A stretch of 64,000 nt of DNA from Vibrio ouci. GTDB lineage: Bacteria > Pseudomonadota > Gammaproteobacteria > Enterobacterales > Vibrionaceae. Under the pieces are notes generated by a model, which was not told the origin of the DNA, searched no databases, and saw only the letters and a program-made list of their open reading frames with translations. Positions 1-10,573 of this stretch are shown here, in pieces. Position numbers and translations under genes: made by a program. Within the stretch, counting starts at the first letter, position 1; every line of letters begins with the position of its first letter. The stretch lies in contig NZ_SATR01000012.1 of assembly GCF_004551525.1 (NCBI RefSeq), forward strand, positions 59,565 through 123,564, written 5' to 3'.

Positions 1-833
1 TAGAGCACGATAAACCTTATGCGGTGATGTTTAATAATATCGTCGAGCGTACCGCAGAGATGATTGCGCTGTGGCAGGCTTATGGTTTTGCGCACGGTGT
101 GATGAACACCGATAATATGTCGATTGTCGGCGAAACCTTTGATTATGGGCCGTTTGGCTTTTTGGATGATTATGAGCCTGGCTATATTTGTAACCACTCT
201 GATTATCAAGGCCGCTATGCTTTCGATCAGCAACCAAGAATTGGGCTGTGGAACTTATCTGCATTGGCGCATAGCTTATCGCCGTTAGTTGCGCGAGAAG
301 ACCTAGAGAGATCATTATCTGGCTATGAAACAAAACTTGGCCAACACTTTAGCCGCTTAATGCGCGATAAGTTGGGTCTGCAAAGCAAGCATGAGGGAGA
401 TTCTCAGTTGTTCGCTTCGATGTTCGAATTGCTGCATCAAAACCGAGTCGATTACACCCGCTTCATGCGCACGTTATCCTGCCTTGACCGGAGTGATATT
501 AGTGAGGTATACGATCTCTTTATTGACCGAGAGGCCGCGAAGTTGTGGCTAGCGAACTATTTGCAGCGCTGCGAGGCAGAAAGGGATGAGCAAGGCCAAC
601 AAATTAGTGATGCACAGCGCTGCGTACAGATGCGTAAAGCGAACCCTAAATACATCCTGCGTAATTATCTTGCTCAATTAGCGATTGATAAAGCTGAGCA
701 GGGGGACTTTTCCGAGGTTTATCAATTAGCGCAGCTATTACGTCAACCCTATGCAGAGCAGCCAGAGATGGAAGTGTATGCCAACTTACCTCCAGACTGG
801 GGTAAGAAAATGGAAATCAGCTGTTCCTCTTAG
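1..833 (+). CDS. selO: SelO/YdiU protein adenylyltransferase, 3' part
   Basis: The reading frame is open from the first bases, so the start lies outside the window and about 276 C-terminal residues are visible. SelO is a pseudokinase-fold enzyme that transfers AMP from ATP to Ser, Thr or Tyr of proteins and is linked to redox stress. Seen here: the stretch [19 protein letters not shown] followed by [10 protein letters not shown] and FGFLDDY, which is the family's conserved region with the Asn/Asp metal and catalytic residues. The protein ends in Cys-Ser-Ser, the conserved C-terminal motif of bacterial SelO (the Sec position in eukaryotic homologues). The gene converges on the kinase gene at 830-3943 and overlaps it by 4 bp, with no terminator between them. 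Confidence 0.93.
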   Translation, partial: EHDKPYAVMFNNIVERTAEMIALWQAYGFAHGVMNTDNMSIVGETFDYGPFGFLDDYEPGYICNHSDYQGRYAFDQQPRIGLWNLSALAHSLSPLVAREDLERSLSGYETKLGQHFSRLMRDKLGLQSKHEGDSQLFASMFELLHQNRVDYTRFMRTLSCLDRSDISEVYDLFIDREAAKLWLANYLQRCEAERDEQGQQISDAQRCVQMRKANPKYILRNYLAQLAIDKAEQGDFSEVYQLAQLLRQPYAEQPEMEVYANLPPDWGKKMEISCSS

Positions 834-3800
834 TCCGACGGACTCCACACTTGGAGTTTCTCTTTGAGCAAGGTGCGATTTAATGGCTTGGTTAGAAAGT
901 CGTTCATGCCTGCGTCTTTGCAGGCTTTGCGATCACTTTCCATTGCATTGGCTGTCATCGCAATAATCGGGATATTTCTTACTTCGTTCCCCCCCTCTCC
1001 GTTGCGAATTCGGTGGGTGGCTTCGTAGCCATCCATTTCGGGCATTTGGCAATCCATCAATATCATATCGAATGACTGTGAACCTGAAAGCGCATCGAGT
1101 GCTTCTTTACCATTATTGGCAATCGTGCTGTTGAGCCCCATCTTGTGTAAAACGCCGGTGATGACCATTTGGTTGACACGATTATCCTCGACAACCAGCA
1201 GCTTTAAGCCGCTTTTCAATTCGGGTTCTGGCTGTGGGGCGGGCTCTAACGCAGATAAATAGTTGTGGGTGACCAATTGCTCCCCAGGTGAGAAATCAGG
1301 GCTGGCAATGACCTTTAGCGCGTTAAGTAAATCTTGAGTAGTTGCCGGCTTAACGAAGTAGCCGCTGAAGCCATAAGTCTGAAACGCATTTTGCTGAGAG
1401 ATAGCTTCGATATAGGTCATCATGATGAGTTTGATCGATTGAGTCTTTGGATTGGCTTTCAGATTTTGGCTCAACTCGAGCCCACTTACATCGGGCATCT
1501 GCATATCTAATAGAGCAATATCAAACATCGGGAATTGCTCGTCATTGCGGCGTTGGCAAAGTTCAAGGGCTTCTTTCGCACTAGAAGCAGCAATGACTTT
1601 TGCGCCCCAGTGTTGTAACTGTCGCGTAATGGCTTCGCGGTTAATCGCATTATCATCAACAACCAAGATATTGAGCAATGACACGTCGACAGATGGAATG
1701 ACTTTTGTCGATTGGTCCGATTTACCGACCAGAATATGAAATGAAAACTCGCTCCCTTTGCCCGTTTCACTATTGACCGTAACACGGCCTCCCATGGCAT
1801 GGCATAGGCGCTTAACAATCGCTAGCCCTAAACCAGTACCGCCATAGCGACGTGTGGTAGACGCGTCAACTTGACTGAATTTATCAAACAGGGAATTGAG
1901 TCTATCTTGGGGTATGCCGATACCTGAATCTCTCACCGAAGCTATGAGCTGCCAGTTGTCCCCATCGTGCTCTTCCAAGCGTGCGCTAATCACCACTTCG
2001 CCCTGTTCTGTAAACTTCAACGCATTGCTGACTAAGTTAGAGAAAATCTGCCTAATTCGAGTACTGTCGGCAAGAATCATTGAGTGTTCAACTTGGACCA
2101 TATCTAGAATGATCTCGACATTCGGGTTGGTTAAGCTCGCCGCCATCTGTTCAGAGAAATCACCGAGCATATGCCTTAAATTAAAGTGTTGGCGCTCAAG
2201 CTCAAGCTTGTCGGCATCGATTTTGGAGAAGTCCAAAATATCGTTGAGTAATGCCAAAAGGGAGAGGGCACTAGTATGAGCAAGGTAAGCTTGATGTGAT
2301 TGAGAGGTGTTAAGATTGTTCTCTAATAGCAGGTCGAGCATACCAATGATGCCATTCATCGGTGTGCGGATCTCGTGACTCATCACAGCCAAGAATTCGC
2401 TTTTTGACTTCGCTGCTTCTTCGGCTTCTTCTTTGGCCGCGATCAACGCTTGCTCTCCATCCTTCTGCTTGGAAATATCTTTGATTACACCAGAAAATAT
2501 CACGCCGTCATTGGTTTCGACCTTGGCAATGGATAAAAGGATTGGGAACTGCTCGCCTTCTTTATTTACCGCTTGAAACTCTCTGCCAAGACGGCCTTCC
2601 TTGTCTTTAACACCAATGATTTTGCTGCGTCCTGTCGCATTATGTTGGTCGATAAAGGTTTGGTGCATGGAGGCGTACTTTTTAGGCATTAAGTTTTCTA
2701 CAGGCATGCCAATCGCATCGTGCTCTAAATAGCCAAACATTCTCTGGGCAGCTTGGTTAAAGCTAAGGATCTTGCCTCTTTGATCAATGGTGACGATGCC
2801 GTCAGCAGCGGTATCCAAGATGGCCTCAAGTTTTTGACTAAGCAGTATTTGGCTTTCTTCGGATACTTGTTTTAGCTTCATCTCCTCATCAAGTCTCTTT
2901 ATCGAGATGGTGTTGGTATGGATACGTTGCAGTAAGTGGTTAATCGTTGAGGCGATAGTATTTGCTTCTGGGCTAGCAAAATTAGGCAGTCTCTGTTCTG
3001 GCCGATTAGAGCTGATTTTACGAATACGTGAGTCGAGTTGATTGAGGGGCTGAACGATCAGAGCCCGTAAAGAAATCCATAACGCCAAAGTTAATATGAC
3101 TGCCGAAAGGGAAAAAATGAACAACATCATTTGCTTGATGGCACTGAGACTACTGAGTGCTTCTTCCTCATCGAATGTGACGGATAGCAGGTAGTTAACT
3201 TGATCAAAGAACATATCCTTTTCAGCACTTATTGGCATTGCTGGTGGCGTTGCATTACCAACGGTGATGGGCGCAATATTACTCAATTCGTCAGATAGCT
3301 TGATTTGAGTGACAGGATAGAAGGCGTGCTCAAGACGCAGCAGCGTAGCATCGAGTAAATCCTTCATACTGGTTTGCCAGTCAAATGAGATTAGAGTCCA
3401 GCCGATCACTTGCTCGCGGAATAATATTGGGCTGACAACCCACTGAGAAATTGCCTCCTTGTCTACAAGGAAAGGGTCAATGCCTGGCGTGCTGATGACG
3501 GTATTACGGATAAACAAAGGACTAAACATACTGCGGGTAAGCAATTTTTCGTATAGCCATTGCTCACCATAGAACTTATCTTTTTGGTAATTGATGGTGG
3601 AGGTTGAAAAAACATGACCGTCATAGTCGACGATAAAGATGTAATTGACGAACTGACTGTTTTTTATCGAATCATTCAACTCCTGAGCAACACCTCGATT
3701 GATGCCGAGATCAAGTGCTTTGATGACTCTACGATTCTGACTGTTGAGGTTGGCAATTGACGTCACTTTTTGGTTATAGCCATCAATAATGCCTTCTGCG

Positions 3801-3943
3801 AGCTCTAGTGACCCATTAAGATTTTGGTGAGCGTTATAGCGAATGGTCCGTTCTGAGAAACTAGCAATGTAATAACCCGCGCCAAGGAAAATACAGACGA
3901 TAAGCAGGGTAACGATGGCCAGAATTTTCTGCGTTAAGCCCAT
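830..3943 (-). CDS. Hybrid sensor histidine kinase (PAS, HisKA, HATPase, two receiver domains)
   Basis: 1037 residues. Order seen: TM1 about 7-27; periplasmic domain about 28-268; TM2 about 270-292; HAMP-like linker about 293-350; PAS about 370-490 ([15 protein letters not shown]); HisKA with [10 protein letters not shown] (phospho-acceptor His523); HATPase with [10 protein letters not shown] and GGTGLGLAI (about 630-740); receiver 1 with Asp813 (LLDMQMP); receiver 2 with Asp964 (LMDCQMP). There is no HPt domain, so phosphate must pass to a separate HPt protein. The gene lies 6 bp downstream of a periplasmic binding protein gene on the same strand. That suggests, by analogy with LuxP/LuxQ-type pairs, that the binding protein presents a ligand to this kinase. 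Family assignment is firm; ligand and partner are unknown. Confidence 0.93.
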   Translation of the reverse strand: MGLTQKILAIVTLLIVCIFLGAGYYIASFSERTIRYNAHQNLNGSLELAEGIIDGYNQKVTSIANLNSQNRRVIKALDLGINRGVAQELNDSIKNSQFVNYIFIVDYDGHVFSTSTINYQKDKFYGEQWLYEKLLTRSMFSPLFIRNTVISTPGIDPFLVDKEAISQWVVSPILFREQVIGWTLISFDWQTSMKDLLDATLLRLEHAFYPVTQIKLSDELSNIAPITVGNATPPAMPISAEKDMFFDQVNYLLSVTFDEEEALSSLSAIKQMMLFIFSLSAVILTLALWISLRALIVQPLNQLDSRIRKISSNRPEQRLPNFASPEANTIASTINHLLQRIHTNTISIKRLDEEMKLKQVSEESQILLSQKLEAILDTAADGIVTIDQRGKILSFNQAAQRMFGYLEHDAIGMPVENLMPKKYASMHQTFIDQHNATGRSKIIGVKDKEGRLGREFQAVNKEGEQFPILLSIAKVETNDGVIFSGVIKDISKQKDGEQALIAAKEEAEEAAKSKSEFLAVMSHEIRTPMNGIIGMLDLLLENNLNTSQSHQAYLAHTSALSLLALLNDILDFSKIDADKLELERQHFNLRHMLGDFSEQMAASLTNPNVEIILDMVQVEHSMILADSTRIRQIFSNLVSNALKFTEQGEVVISARLEEHDGDNWQLIASVRDSGIGIPQDRLNSLFDKFSQVDASTTRRYGGTGLGLAIVKRLCHAMGGRVTVNSETGKGSEFSFHILVGKSDQSTKVIPSVDVSLLNILVVDDNAINREAITRQLQHWGAKVIAASSAKEALELCQRRNDEQFPMFDIALLDMQMPDVSGLELSQNLKANPKTQSIKLIMMTYIEAISQQNAFQTYGFSGYFVKPATTQDLLNALKVIASPDFSPGEQLVTHNYLSALEPAPQPEPELKSGLKLLVVEDNRVNQMVITGVLHKMGLNSTIANNGKEALDALSGSQSFDMILMDCQMPEMDGYEATHRIRNGEGGNEVRNIPIIAMTANAMESDRKACKDAGMNDFLTKPLNRTLLKEKLQVWSPSD

Positions 3944-3949
3944 AATTGA

Positions 3950-4915
3950 TTAGTACCATTGGAAACGCAATGAAGTGAGGTCTTCTGTATCAATCCCCAG
4001 CCGCTCCATACTGTTACGATTAATCAAAAAGGTGGGTTGATCTTGTAAGCTCGATTGAAGATGTCGCGGTTCTTTACCATTGAGAAGAATATCGGCAGCC
4101 AAGGAACCAGACTGCTTACCCAGTTGATAAAAGTCAGCGACGGGTCCAAATGTCGCGCCTTTTTGTATGCCTTTTTTGTTTGAACTCAAAATCGGGATAT
4201 TCGATTGATCGGCAATAGTGATTAAGACCTCTTCTCCACCATTTTGCAGCAACGTGTCGGTAGTTGTAATGAACAAGTCGATACTGGGCGCGATAAGTGA
4301 AGCTTGCTGTTTGAGTTCCTGAAGGTTGTTCACTTCAATATCATGAACTGCGATGTTTTTTCTCTTTAATAGGCGGATTAGGTTTGATGCTTGGATCTTG
4401 GAGTTAGGCTCACCAATACGATGAAAAATAGCGGCAGACTGTGTGTTAGGGACCAGAGTGTCAATCAATTGAATATAGTGTTGCAGTGGGATGTAGTTAC
4501 TGGTGCCAACAAGGTTATTACCTGAATATTCAAATGAATCGATAAGCCCAGAGTCAGCAGGGTAGGTGACGATAGAAAACACGATCGGTGTTGTTTCCGG
4601 AAATGTTCGTTTGACAATGATGGTACCGGGGGTCGTCAGAGAGTAAACCAAATCCACCTCTCGAGCCGACATGGATAAAATCATTTGTTCTTGGACTTGT
4701 TTATCACTCGATGGTTGAGCTGAGATGAAGGATACATTGTCCAAATTCACCCCATTTTCAGCTAACCCATCTTTGAACCCTTGAACGTTCTCGGGGTATC
4801 CAGTCCAAGTCGCGAGCGCGATCTTATATGAAGGCGCTGCATATAAAGAAAACGGAACAAATAAAATCACCAATGTAGTTAATAAAGAGCGGGATAACCT
4901 TGTGCCGATTTTCAT
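3950..4915 (-). CDS. TrpX-type (ABC_sub_bind) periplasmic binding protein paired with the kinase
   Basis: 321 residues. Residues 1-26 form a signal peptide ending around LYAAPS. The body resembles the ABC transporter substrate-binding family of TrpX (Pfam ABC_sub_bind): two lobes, with the family-like segments SMSAREVDLVYSLTTPG, TPIVFSIVTYPADSGL and LFITTTDTLLQNGGEEV. No permease or ATPase gene is next to it. The next gene downstream, 6 bp away, is the hybrid kinase, so a sensory rather than transport role is inferred. A second member of the same family, this one with its transporter, lies at 39259-40224. No cognate ligand can be read from the sequence. Confidence 0.85.
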   Translation of the reverse strand: MKIGTRLSRSLLTTLVILFVPFSLYAAPSYKIALATWTGYPENVQGFKDGLAENGVNLDNVSFISAQPSSDKQVQEQMILSMSAREVDLVYSLTTPGTIIVKRTFPETTPIVFSIVTYPADSGLIDSFEYSGNNLVGTSNYIPLQHYIQLIDTLVPNTQSAAIFHRIGEPNSKIQASNLIRLLKRKNIAVHDIEVNNLQELKQQASLIAPSIDLFITTTDTLLQNGGEEVLITIADQSNIPILSSNKKGIQKGATFGPVADFYQLGKQSGSLAADILLNGKEPRHLQSSLQDQPTFLINRNSMERLGIDTEDLTSLRFQWY

Positions 4916-5117
4916 TGCGTCACCTAGCGTAATTGTCCTATTTATTTGTTTAGCTTAGACGGAAAGCGGGTGTTTTGAAGAGTTTACGTTGCTAATTTTG
5001 TTAATGAGATGTGACCTGTGTCCGCGAGAGTTTCAAATTATGGCCATTTGTCGATCAATGAGTCTCGGATAAATGATTACACTCGCTTTATAAATTGAAG
5101 TAGTAGTAGGTAAGGGT

Positions 5118-5840
5118 ATGACAGCCAAGATCCTCGTTGTCGATGACGATCAAGAAATTTGTGAGTTGTTAGAAGAGTATCTAACTAAGCAAAGTTACCA
5201 AGTGAGTGCGGTTAATGATGGCGAGCAAATGAAGGCCGAGATTGATCATCATGGTTATCCTGATCTGATTTTGCTTGATGTTATGCTGCCTGGTGACGAC
5301 GGGTTTACCCTATGTCAGCACATCCGTCGTCAATCTTCGGTTCCGATTATCATGCTGACAGCAGTCTCAGATGATACTGACCAAATCATTGGTTTAGAAA
5401 TTGGTGCTGATGACTATATTGCCAAACCCTTTAACCCTCGTCATTTAAATGCACGCATCAAAGCGGTCATGCGCAGAGTCTCTCAAGCCGAAGAACTCCC
5501 TGCCAGCTCAACGGCTAAATCGATCGTGTTTGGCGATTGGCAGCTAGATCCTTTAGCGCATCGTATTACCCATTTAGAAAACCATCAGAGTCATGACCTA
5601 TCTGGTAGTGACTTTGCGCTGCTGATGTTGTTTTTGAAGCGACCCAATGAAGTACTTGATCGAGATACGATATCTTTCGCTACTCGAGGGCGCGAGGCGT
5701 TACCATTTGAGCGAGGTATCGACGTACAACTGAGTCGACTTCGCCAGCGTTTAGGTGACAGTGCTCGATTTCCTCATTACATAAAAACCATGCGAGGCAA
5801 TGGCTATATCTTGGCGGTTCCGGTGAGCTATGAGCAATAG
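5118..5840 (+). CDS. OmpR/PhoB-family response regulator, GltR-like
   Basis: 240 residues: receiver domain 1-120 with acidic pocket VVDDDQE and phospho-acceptor Asp54 (ILLDVMLP), Lys at IAKPF, then a winged-helix DNA-binding domain 135-235 ending GNGYILAVPV. The SD is AGGTAAGGGT just before the ATG. The stop overlaps the start of the kinase gene by 11 bp, so the pair is co-translated. The order regulator-kinase-sugar ABC transporter matches gltR-gtrS-gtsABCD of Pseudomonas, where the pair controls glucose uptake genes. The GltR-like name rests on that context. The signal in this organism is unknown. Confidence 0.88.
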   Translation: MTAKILVVDDDQEICELLEEYLTKQSYQVSAVNDGEQMKAEIDHHGYPDLILLDVMLPGDDGFTLCQHIRRQSSVPIIMLTAVSDDTDQIIGLEIGADDYIAKPFNPRHLNARIKAVMRRVSQAEELPASSTAKSIVFGDWQLDPLAHRITHLENHQSHDLSGSDFALLMLFLKRPNEVLDRDTISFATRGREALPFERGIDVQLSRLRQRLGDSARFPHYIKTMRGNGYILAVPVSYEQ

Positions 5841-7284
5841 GTCTTGGTTGCGGTTATTTAAGCCCAATTCACTGGTTGGTCGCACGTTAGGATTGACGCT
5901 ACTAGCGGTCATTTTAGCGCAGGGTGTTGCCACCAGTATTTGGTATACCGAATCCAAACACAAAGAGTTGGCGGGCATACGAGATGCGTCAGAGAGCATG
6001 GCGAACATGTTCGCTTCAACCGTGACTTTCTTCCAATCCCTGCCAGTAAAGTATCGCCATATCGTGCTAGACCAGATTCGCAATATGGGCGGGACAAGGT
6101 TCTTTGTTTCGTTTAATAAAGAGCAGTTGATTGTCGAACCGATCAAAGATACGCCGTTAAAGTTGGCGTCGATTCACGCCATAGAATCCGTCCTGAACAA
6201 CAAGTTACGTAAAGCAGAAAGTATCTCAGTCGATTTTTCTCACCCTGATAATCTACGTCTGCTTAAAAACGATATCTACCTGCACGATCTGCCTAAGTCA
6301 TGGGCGCATCACACATTGACCCTAAAGCCCATCGACCCGCCGATTCTTGTGGTACAGATTGAGCTCGCGACTCATGAGTGGCTCTATATAGCTGCGTTAT
6401 TGCCAGCCCCGTACGTCACCCTTGACGATACCTTGATTGGGCGTGAGCAAATACTGTTTCTCATTTTCTCAACGACGATTTTATTGGCGTTGACCTATCT
6501 GCTGGTACGCAGGCAAGTTAAACCTCTAAAGCGCTTAGCAAAAGCGGCCAATGAAATGAGTATGGACATTGACCAAGCGCCACTTAAAGAAGAGGGAGCG
6601 AGCGAGCTAGTGACCGCGACGCGAGCATTTAATCGTATGCAGCAACGCATTCGTCGCTATGTCGCCGATCGAGAACATCTGTTTTCGGCTATCTCCCATG
6701 ACTTGAAAACCCCGATTACTCGTTTACGACTTCGTGCAGAGTTGCTTGAAAGCGATGAGAAACGTTCGAAGTTTAACCGCGATCTTGATGAGTTAGAGAT
6801 GATGGTGAAAGGGGCATTGCAGTGTGTAAGAGATACTGACTTACATGAAAATAATGCTTATATCGATCTCAGTGAATTAATTACTTCCATTGTCGAGCCG
6901 TTGAATCAGTACCAGCAGCAGGTTGTGTTTACGCCTTCTGATATGGAGCCGATTGTGGCTAAGCCGCTCGCCATGAAACGTGTACTAAGTAATTTAGTTG
7001 ATAACGCAGTGAAGTATGGCATGAAAGCGAGCATCGAAATCAGCACTGATGAAGAGTGGATTAAAGTGGTGATCTGCGATCAGGGACCGGGCATACCAGA
7101 AGATAAGCTTGAAGCTGTGTTTGAGCCCTATTTCCGCTTAGCGACAGATGATGACGGGCACGGCTTAGGGCTCGGAATTTGCCGTAATATTCTCCACGGA
7201 CATGGTGGAGATCTCATTATTGACAACTTGCCTACTAAGGGGCTTCGCGCGCAAGTCTTTATTCCTTCTAGCTTAGAAGTCTAA
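5830..7284 (+). CDS. Sensor histidine kinase partner of the GltR-like regulator (GtrS-like)
   Basis: 484 residues: TM1 about 17-37, periplasmic domain about 38-205, TM2 about 207-226, HAMP 225-278, HisKA with AISHDLKTPITR (His290), HATPase with N-box NLVDNAVKYG (Asn392), DQGPGIP and GHGLGLGI. It overlaps the response regulator gene by 11 bp and is followed by the sugar ABC operon after a 143-bp gap. In Pseudomonas the homologous GtrS senses glucose breakdown products such as 2-ketogluconate and 6-phosphogluconate. Whether this protein does so is inference from context only. Confidence 0.88.
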   Translation: MSNRSWLRLFKPNSLVGRTLGLTLLAVILAQGVATSIWYTESKHKELAGIRDASESMANMFASTVTFFQSLPVKYRHIVLDQIRNMGGTRFFVSFNKEQLIVEPIKDTPLKLASIHAIESVLNNKLRKAESISVDFSHPDNLRLLKNDIYLHDLPKSWAHHTLTLKPIDPPILVVQIELATHEWLYIAALLPAPYVTLDDTLIGREQILFLIFSTTILLALTYLLVRRQVKPLKRLAKAANEMSMDIDQAPLKEEGASELVTATRAFNRMQQRIRRYVADREHLFSAISHDLKTPITRLRLRAELLESDEKRSKFNRDLDELEMMVKGALQCVRDTDLHENNAYIDLSELITSIVEPLNQYQQQVVFTPSDMEPIVAKPLAMKRVLSNLVDNAVKYGMKASIEISTDEEWIKVVICDQGPGIPEDKLEAVFEPYFRLATDDDGHGLGLGICRNILHGHGGDLIIDNLPTKGLRAQVFIPSSLEV

Positions 7285-7304
7285 TGTAACATTGTTGTTA
7301 CATT
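7283..7304. promoter_or_regulatory. Perfect inverted repeat upstream of the sugar ABC operon, candidate operator
   Basis: AATGTAACA, 4-nt spacer, TGTTACATT: a perfect 9-bp inverted repeat that begins inside the kinase stop codon and ends 123 bp before the binding-protein start. There is no long T run after it, so it is more likely a protein site than a terminator. By position it is a candidate binding site for the adjacent response regulator. Inference only. Confidence 0.45.
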
Positions 7305-7427
7305 GTCTTTACGGTTTGTTTCAATCAAAAAATTCTATTTGGTTAGACTCGTTTTAGTACAAGCAAGAACGCTTGGGGTCATTGAGCTGTTGGCCTGAAT
7401 GTCTAATCCAATACATGGAAGATAATA

Positions 7428-8675
7428 ATGAAACTTAATAAAACCCTACTTACTCTATCCCTTCTTTCTGCTGCGAATGTTGCAAGTGCTGGCGAAGTTG
7501 AAGTGCTTCACTGGTGGACCGCAGGCGGCGAAGCGAAATCGGCAGCTGTGCTTAAAGATATGCTTGAGCAGCAAAACCATACTTGGAAAGATTTTGCGGT
7601 TGCTGGTGGCGGCGGTGAGTCAGCGATGACAGTACTGAAAACGCGCGCCGTATCAGGTAACCCACCTTCTGCTGCGCAGATCAAAGGGCATGACATTCAG
7701 GAGTGGGGTGGTTTAGGCTTCTTAACTTCTCTTGATAGCACAGGTAAACAAGAAAACTGGGATGAAATCCTACCTTCAGTCGTCACCAAAGTGATGAAGT
7801 TTGATGGTGAATACGTAGCAGTACCTGTCAACGTACACCGAGTGAACTGGATTTGGGCTAACCCAGAAGTGCTAAAAAAAGCGGGCGTAGAGCTGCCAAC
7901 TACATTGGATGAGTTCTTTGTCGCGGCTGAAAAAATTAAGGCTGCGGGCTATGTTCCATTGGCACACGGTGGCCAGCCATGGCAAGACGCGACTGTATTT
8001 GAAGCTGTCGCGCTCGATGTACTAGGCAGTGAAGATTATAACAAAGCCTTTGTTGATCTCGATATGAGCGTATTGTCTGGCGACAAGATGGTTGAAGTGT
8101 TCACCAAGTTCCAAAAAATTCGTGATTACATTGATGCAAACTCGCCAGGTCGTGATTGGAACGTTGCAACTTCTATGGTGATCAATGGGGAAGCTGCAAT
8201 GCAAATCATGGGCGACTGGGCGAAAGGTGAGTTTACTGCAGCGGGCAAGGTTCCAGGTAAAGATTACATCTGTGCACCAGCGCCAGGTACAGCTGGCCAG
8301 TTTACCTTCAATATCGACAGCTTTGCCTTCTTTGAGCTCAGCGACAAAGGCAATCAAAAAGCGCAGCAAGATCTTGCGCGCACCATCCTAACCAAAGACT
8401 TCCAAGAAGTATTCAACCTCAACAAGGGCTCTATCCCAGTACGTTTGGATATGGACATGGCGAAGTTTGACCAATGTGCTCTAGATTCAATGGCAACCTT
8501 TAAAGCCAGTGCGAAGTCGGGTGACCTTGTACCAAGTATGGCGCATGGTTTATCAACAACAAGCTACGCTCAGGGCGCTATCTACGACGTTGTGACTAAT
8601 TTCTTTAACGATGCTGACGCCGATCCTCAGCAAGCTGCACAGAAACTAGCCAAAGCGGTTAAAGCAGCGATCTAA
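7428..8675 (+). CDS. gtsA: Sugar ABC transporter, periplasmic binding protein (GtsA-like)
   Basis: 415 residues with signal peptide 1-21 (cleavage near ANVASAGE). The mature start [12 protein letters not shown], the [20 protein letters not shown] segment and [16 protein letters not shown] closely follow the glucose-binding protein GtsA of Pseudomonas (extracellular solute-binding family 1). The SD GGAAG lies upstream of the ATG. It binds a sugar, probably glucose or another aldose, and delivers it to the two permeases downstream. It is the first gene of a four-gene operon and is separated from the permeases by a hairpin. The substrate is inferred from similarity and from the regulator context. 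Confidence 0.85.
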   Translation: MKLNKTLLTLSLLSAANVASAGEVEVLHWWTAGGEAKSAAVLKDMLEQQNHTWKDFAVAGGGGESAMTVLKTRAVSGNPPSAAQIKGHDIQEWGGLGFLTSLDSTGKQENWDEILPSVVTKVMKFDGEYVAVPVNVHRVNWIWANPEVLKKAGVELPTTLDEFFVAAEKIKAAGYVPLAHGGQPWQDATVFEAVALDVLGSEDYNKAFVDLDMSVLSGDKMVEVFTKFQKIRDYIDANSPGRDWNVATSMVINGEAAMQIMGDWAKGEFTAAGKVPGKDYICAPAPGTAGQFTFNIDSFAFFELSDKGNQKAQQDLARTILTKDFQEVFNLNKGSIPVRLDMDMAKFDQCALDSMATFKASAKSGDLVPSMAHGLSTTSYAQGAIYDVVTNFFNDADADPQQAAQKLAKAVKAAI

Positions 8676-8700
8676 ATCTTCGTTGATATCAAACACCCCC

Positions 8701-8745
8701 AAAGGGCGTTCAGGCTTGTGGGGAGCCTGTTCGCCCTTTTCCTTT
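8701..8745 (+). terminator. Intercistronic hairpin after the sugar-binding protein gene
   Basis: AAAGGGCG pairs with CGCCCTTT, with a second inner stem AGGCT/AGCCT, followed by TTCCTTT. It sits between gtsA and gtsB of one operon. It is probably a partial terminator or 3'-end protector giving more binding protein than permease. Confidence 0.7.
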
Positions 8746-8790
8746 ACCCAAATAGCAATTTGATTTGGGTTGATGACGTAAGGATTCGTT

Positions 8791-9714
8791 ATGGAGCATG
8801 TTGTAAATCGGTACGAGAAGAAGTCTACAGCGAAGCCAAATTTGGCCGATCGACTTCAACACTGGCTACCGAAAATAGTTCTTGCCCCGACCGTGTTAGT
8901 AACTGTGGTATGTATCTACGGCTACATTTTTTGGACGGCGGCACTTTCAATGACCAACTCCCGTTTTCTACCAAGTTTCAACTTCGCTGGCTTTGTGCAA
9001 TATGAAAAGTTGATGGAAAACGATCGTTGGATCACTTCAATTACCAATTTAGGCATTTTCGGTTTGCTGTTTATGCTGGTCGCAATTGGCCTTGGCGTTG
9101 GCTTAGCCATCTTGCTTGACCAAAATATTCGCCAAGAAGGGGCAATTCGCACCATTTACCTCTACCCAATGGCGCTTTCGTTCATTGTGACGGGTACTGC
9201 TTGGAAGTGGATTTTAAACCCGGGTTTAGGCATCGAGAAGTTGATGCAAGACTGGGGCTTTACCGACTTTAAATTTAACTGGCTAGTTGATTCAGATATG
9301 GCGGTTTATACCTTAGTGATCGCCGCAGTATGGCAATCGTCAGGGTTTGTGATGGCGATGTTCCTTGCTGGCTTGCGTGGTATTGATGCTTCCATTATCA
9401 AAGCAGCGCAAATCGATGGCGCTAATCTGCCGACCATTTACTGGCGCATCATTATGCCATGTTTAAGACCGGTGTTTTTCAGCGCAGTGATCATTACGTC
9501 ACATATCGCAATTAAGAGTTTTGACCTAGTTACTGCTATGACCGCTGGTGGACCGGGTTATTCATCAGACTTACCAGCGCTATTTATGTATGCCCATTCC
9601 TTTACCCGTGGCCAAATCGGCCTTGGTGCAGCCAGTGCGATGATGATGCTGGCGGGTATCTTAGCGATTCTTGTGCCGTATCTTTATTCTGAACTTAGGG
9701 AGAAGAAGTCATGA
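8791..9714 (+). CDS. gtsB: Sugar ABC transporter permease (GtsB-like)
   Basis: 307 residues, about six membrane helices, first near 30-52. The EAA-loop that contacts the ATPase is seen as AAQIDGANLPTIYWRIIMP (about 206-224). It belongs to the MalF-type permease family. The start at 8791 is preceded by TAAGGA. Its last four bases (ATGA) overlap the start of the second permease, which shows translational coupling. It forms the membrane channel together with GtsC. Confidence 0.88.
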   Translation: MEHVVNRYEKKSTAKPNLADRLQHWLPKIVLAPTVLVTVVCIYGYIFWTAALSMTNSRFLPSFNFAGFVQYEKLMENDRWITSITNLGIFGLLFMLVAIGLGVGLAILLDQNIRQEGAIRTIYLYPMALSFIVTGTAWKWILNPGLGIEKLMQDWGFTDFKFNWLVDSDMAVYTLVIAAVWQSSGFVMAMFLAGLRGIDASIIKAAQIDGANLPTIYWRIIMPCLRPVFFSAVIITSHIAIKSFDLVTAMTAGGPGYSSDLPALFMYAHSFTRGQIGLGAASAMMMLAGILAILVPYLYSELREKKS

Positions 9715-10568
9715 TGCAGAGTATCAATTTCTCTCGACTGTTTATTTACTCGACATTGCTGTTCTTCTGTCTTGTTTATTTAATGCCACTGTTTGTGATG
9801 GTGATTACCTCGTTCAAAACGCTGCCTGATATCAAAGCGGGTAACTTAATGAGTTTGCCAACCGAGTGGGTGTTTGATGCATGGTTTAAAGCGTGGGACA
9901 GCGCGTGTACCGGCGTAAAGTGTGAAGGGGTAAAAGGCTACTTTTGGAACTCTTTCCAGATGGTGATTCCTGCCGTGGCGATCTCTACCTTGCTTGGCGC
10001 ATTTAATGGTTACGTTGTGACCAAATGGCAGTTTAGAGGCTCTAACCTATTTTTCAGCTTGTTGCTGTTTGGTTGCTTTATTCCGTTCCAAGTTGTCCTT
10101 CTGCCAATGGCAACGGTACTTGGCAAACTAGGCTTAGCGAACACCACCGCAGGTCTTGTGATTGTGCATGTTATCTACGGCATGGCGTTTACGACGCTGT
10201 TCTTTAGAAACTTCTATATCAGCATTCCTGATGAGTTAGTCAAAGCGGCTAAATTGGATGGAGCGGGCTTTTTTACCATCTTCTTCAAAATCCTATTGCC
10301 GATCTCTACGCCAATCATCATGGTGACGGTGATCTGGCAGTTCACAGCGATTTGGAATGACTTCTTATTTGGTGTGGTTTACTCCGGTTCAGAAACGCAG
10401 CCAATAACGGTGGCACTGAATAACTTAGTCAATACCAGTACTGGGATTAAAGAGTACAACGTCGACATGGCGGCGGCGATCATTGCGGCACTGCCTACCT
10501 TATTGGTTTACGTCTTAGCAGGAAAATACTTTGTTCGCGGCTTAACGGCTGGATCGGTAAAAGGATAA
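9711..10568 (+). CDS. gtsC: Sugar ABC transporter permease (GtsC-like)
   Basis: 285 residues, about six membrane helices, MalG-type. The EAA-loop reads [20 protein letters not shown] (about 177-196). The periplasmic loop with [16 protein letters not shown], including two cysteines, is typical of the Pseudomonas GtsC branch and supports the glucose-type assignment. The start codon overlaps the gtsB stop (ATGA). Two ATG codons lie in tandem and either could be used. The ATPase gene follows after 5 bp. Confidence 0.88.
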   Translation: MMQSINFSRLFIYSTLLFFCLVYLMPLFVMVITSFKTLPDIKAGNLMSLPTEWVFDAWFKAWDSACTGVKCEGVKGYFWNSFQMVIPAVAISTLLGAFNGYVVTKWQFRGSNLFFSLLLFGCFIPFQVVLLPMATVLGKLGLANTTAGLVIVHVIYGMAFTTLFFRNFYISIPDELVKAAKLDGAGFFTIFFKILLPISTPIIMVTVIWQFTAIWNDFLFGVVYSGSETQPITVALNNLVNTSTGIKEYNVDMAAAIIAALPTLLVYVLAGKYFVRGLTAGSVKG

Positions 10569-10573
10569 TTATC

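Noticed and set aside
8718..9005. 95-residue frame overlapping the start of gtsB
   Set aside because: Out of frame with gtsB and begins inside the intercistronic hairpin; no SD.
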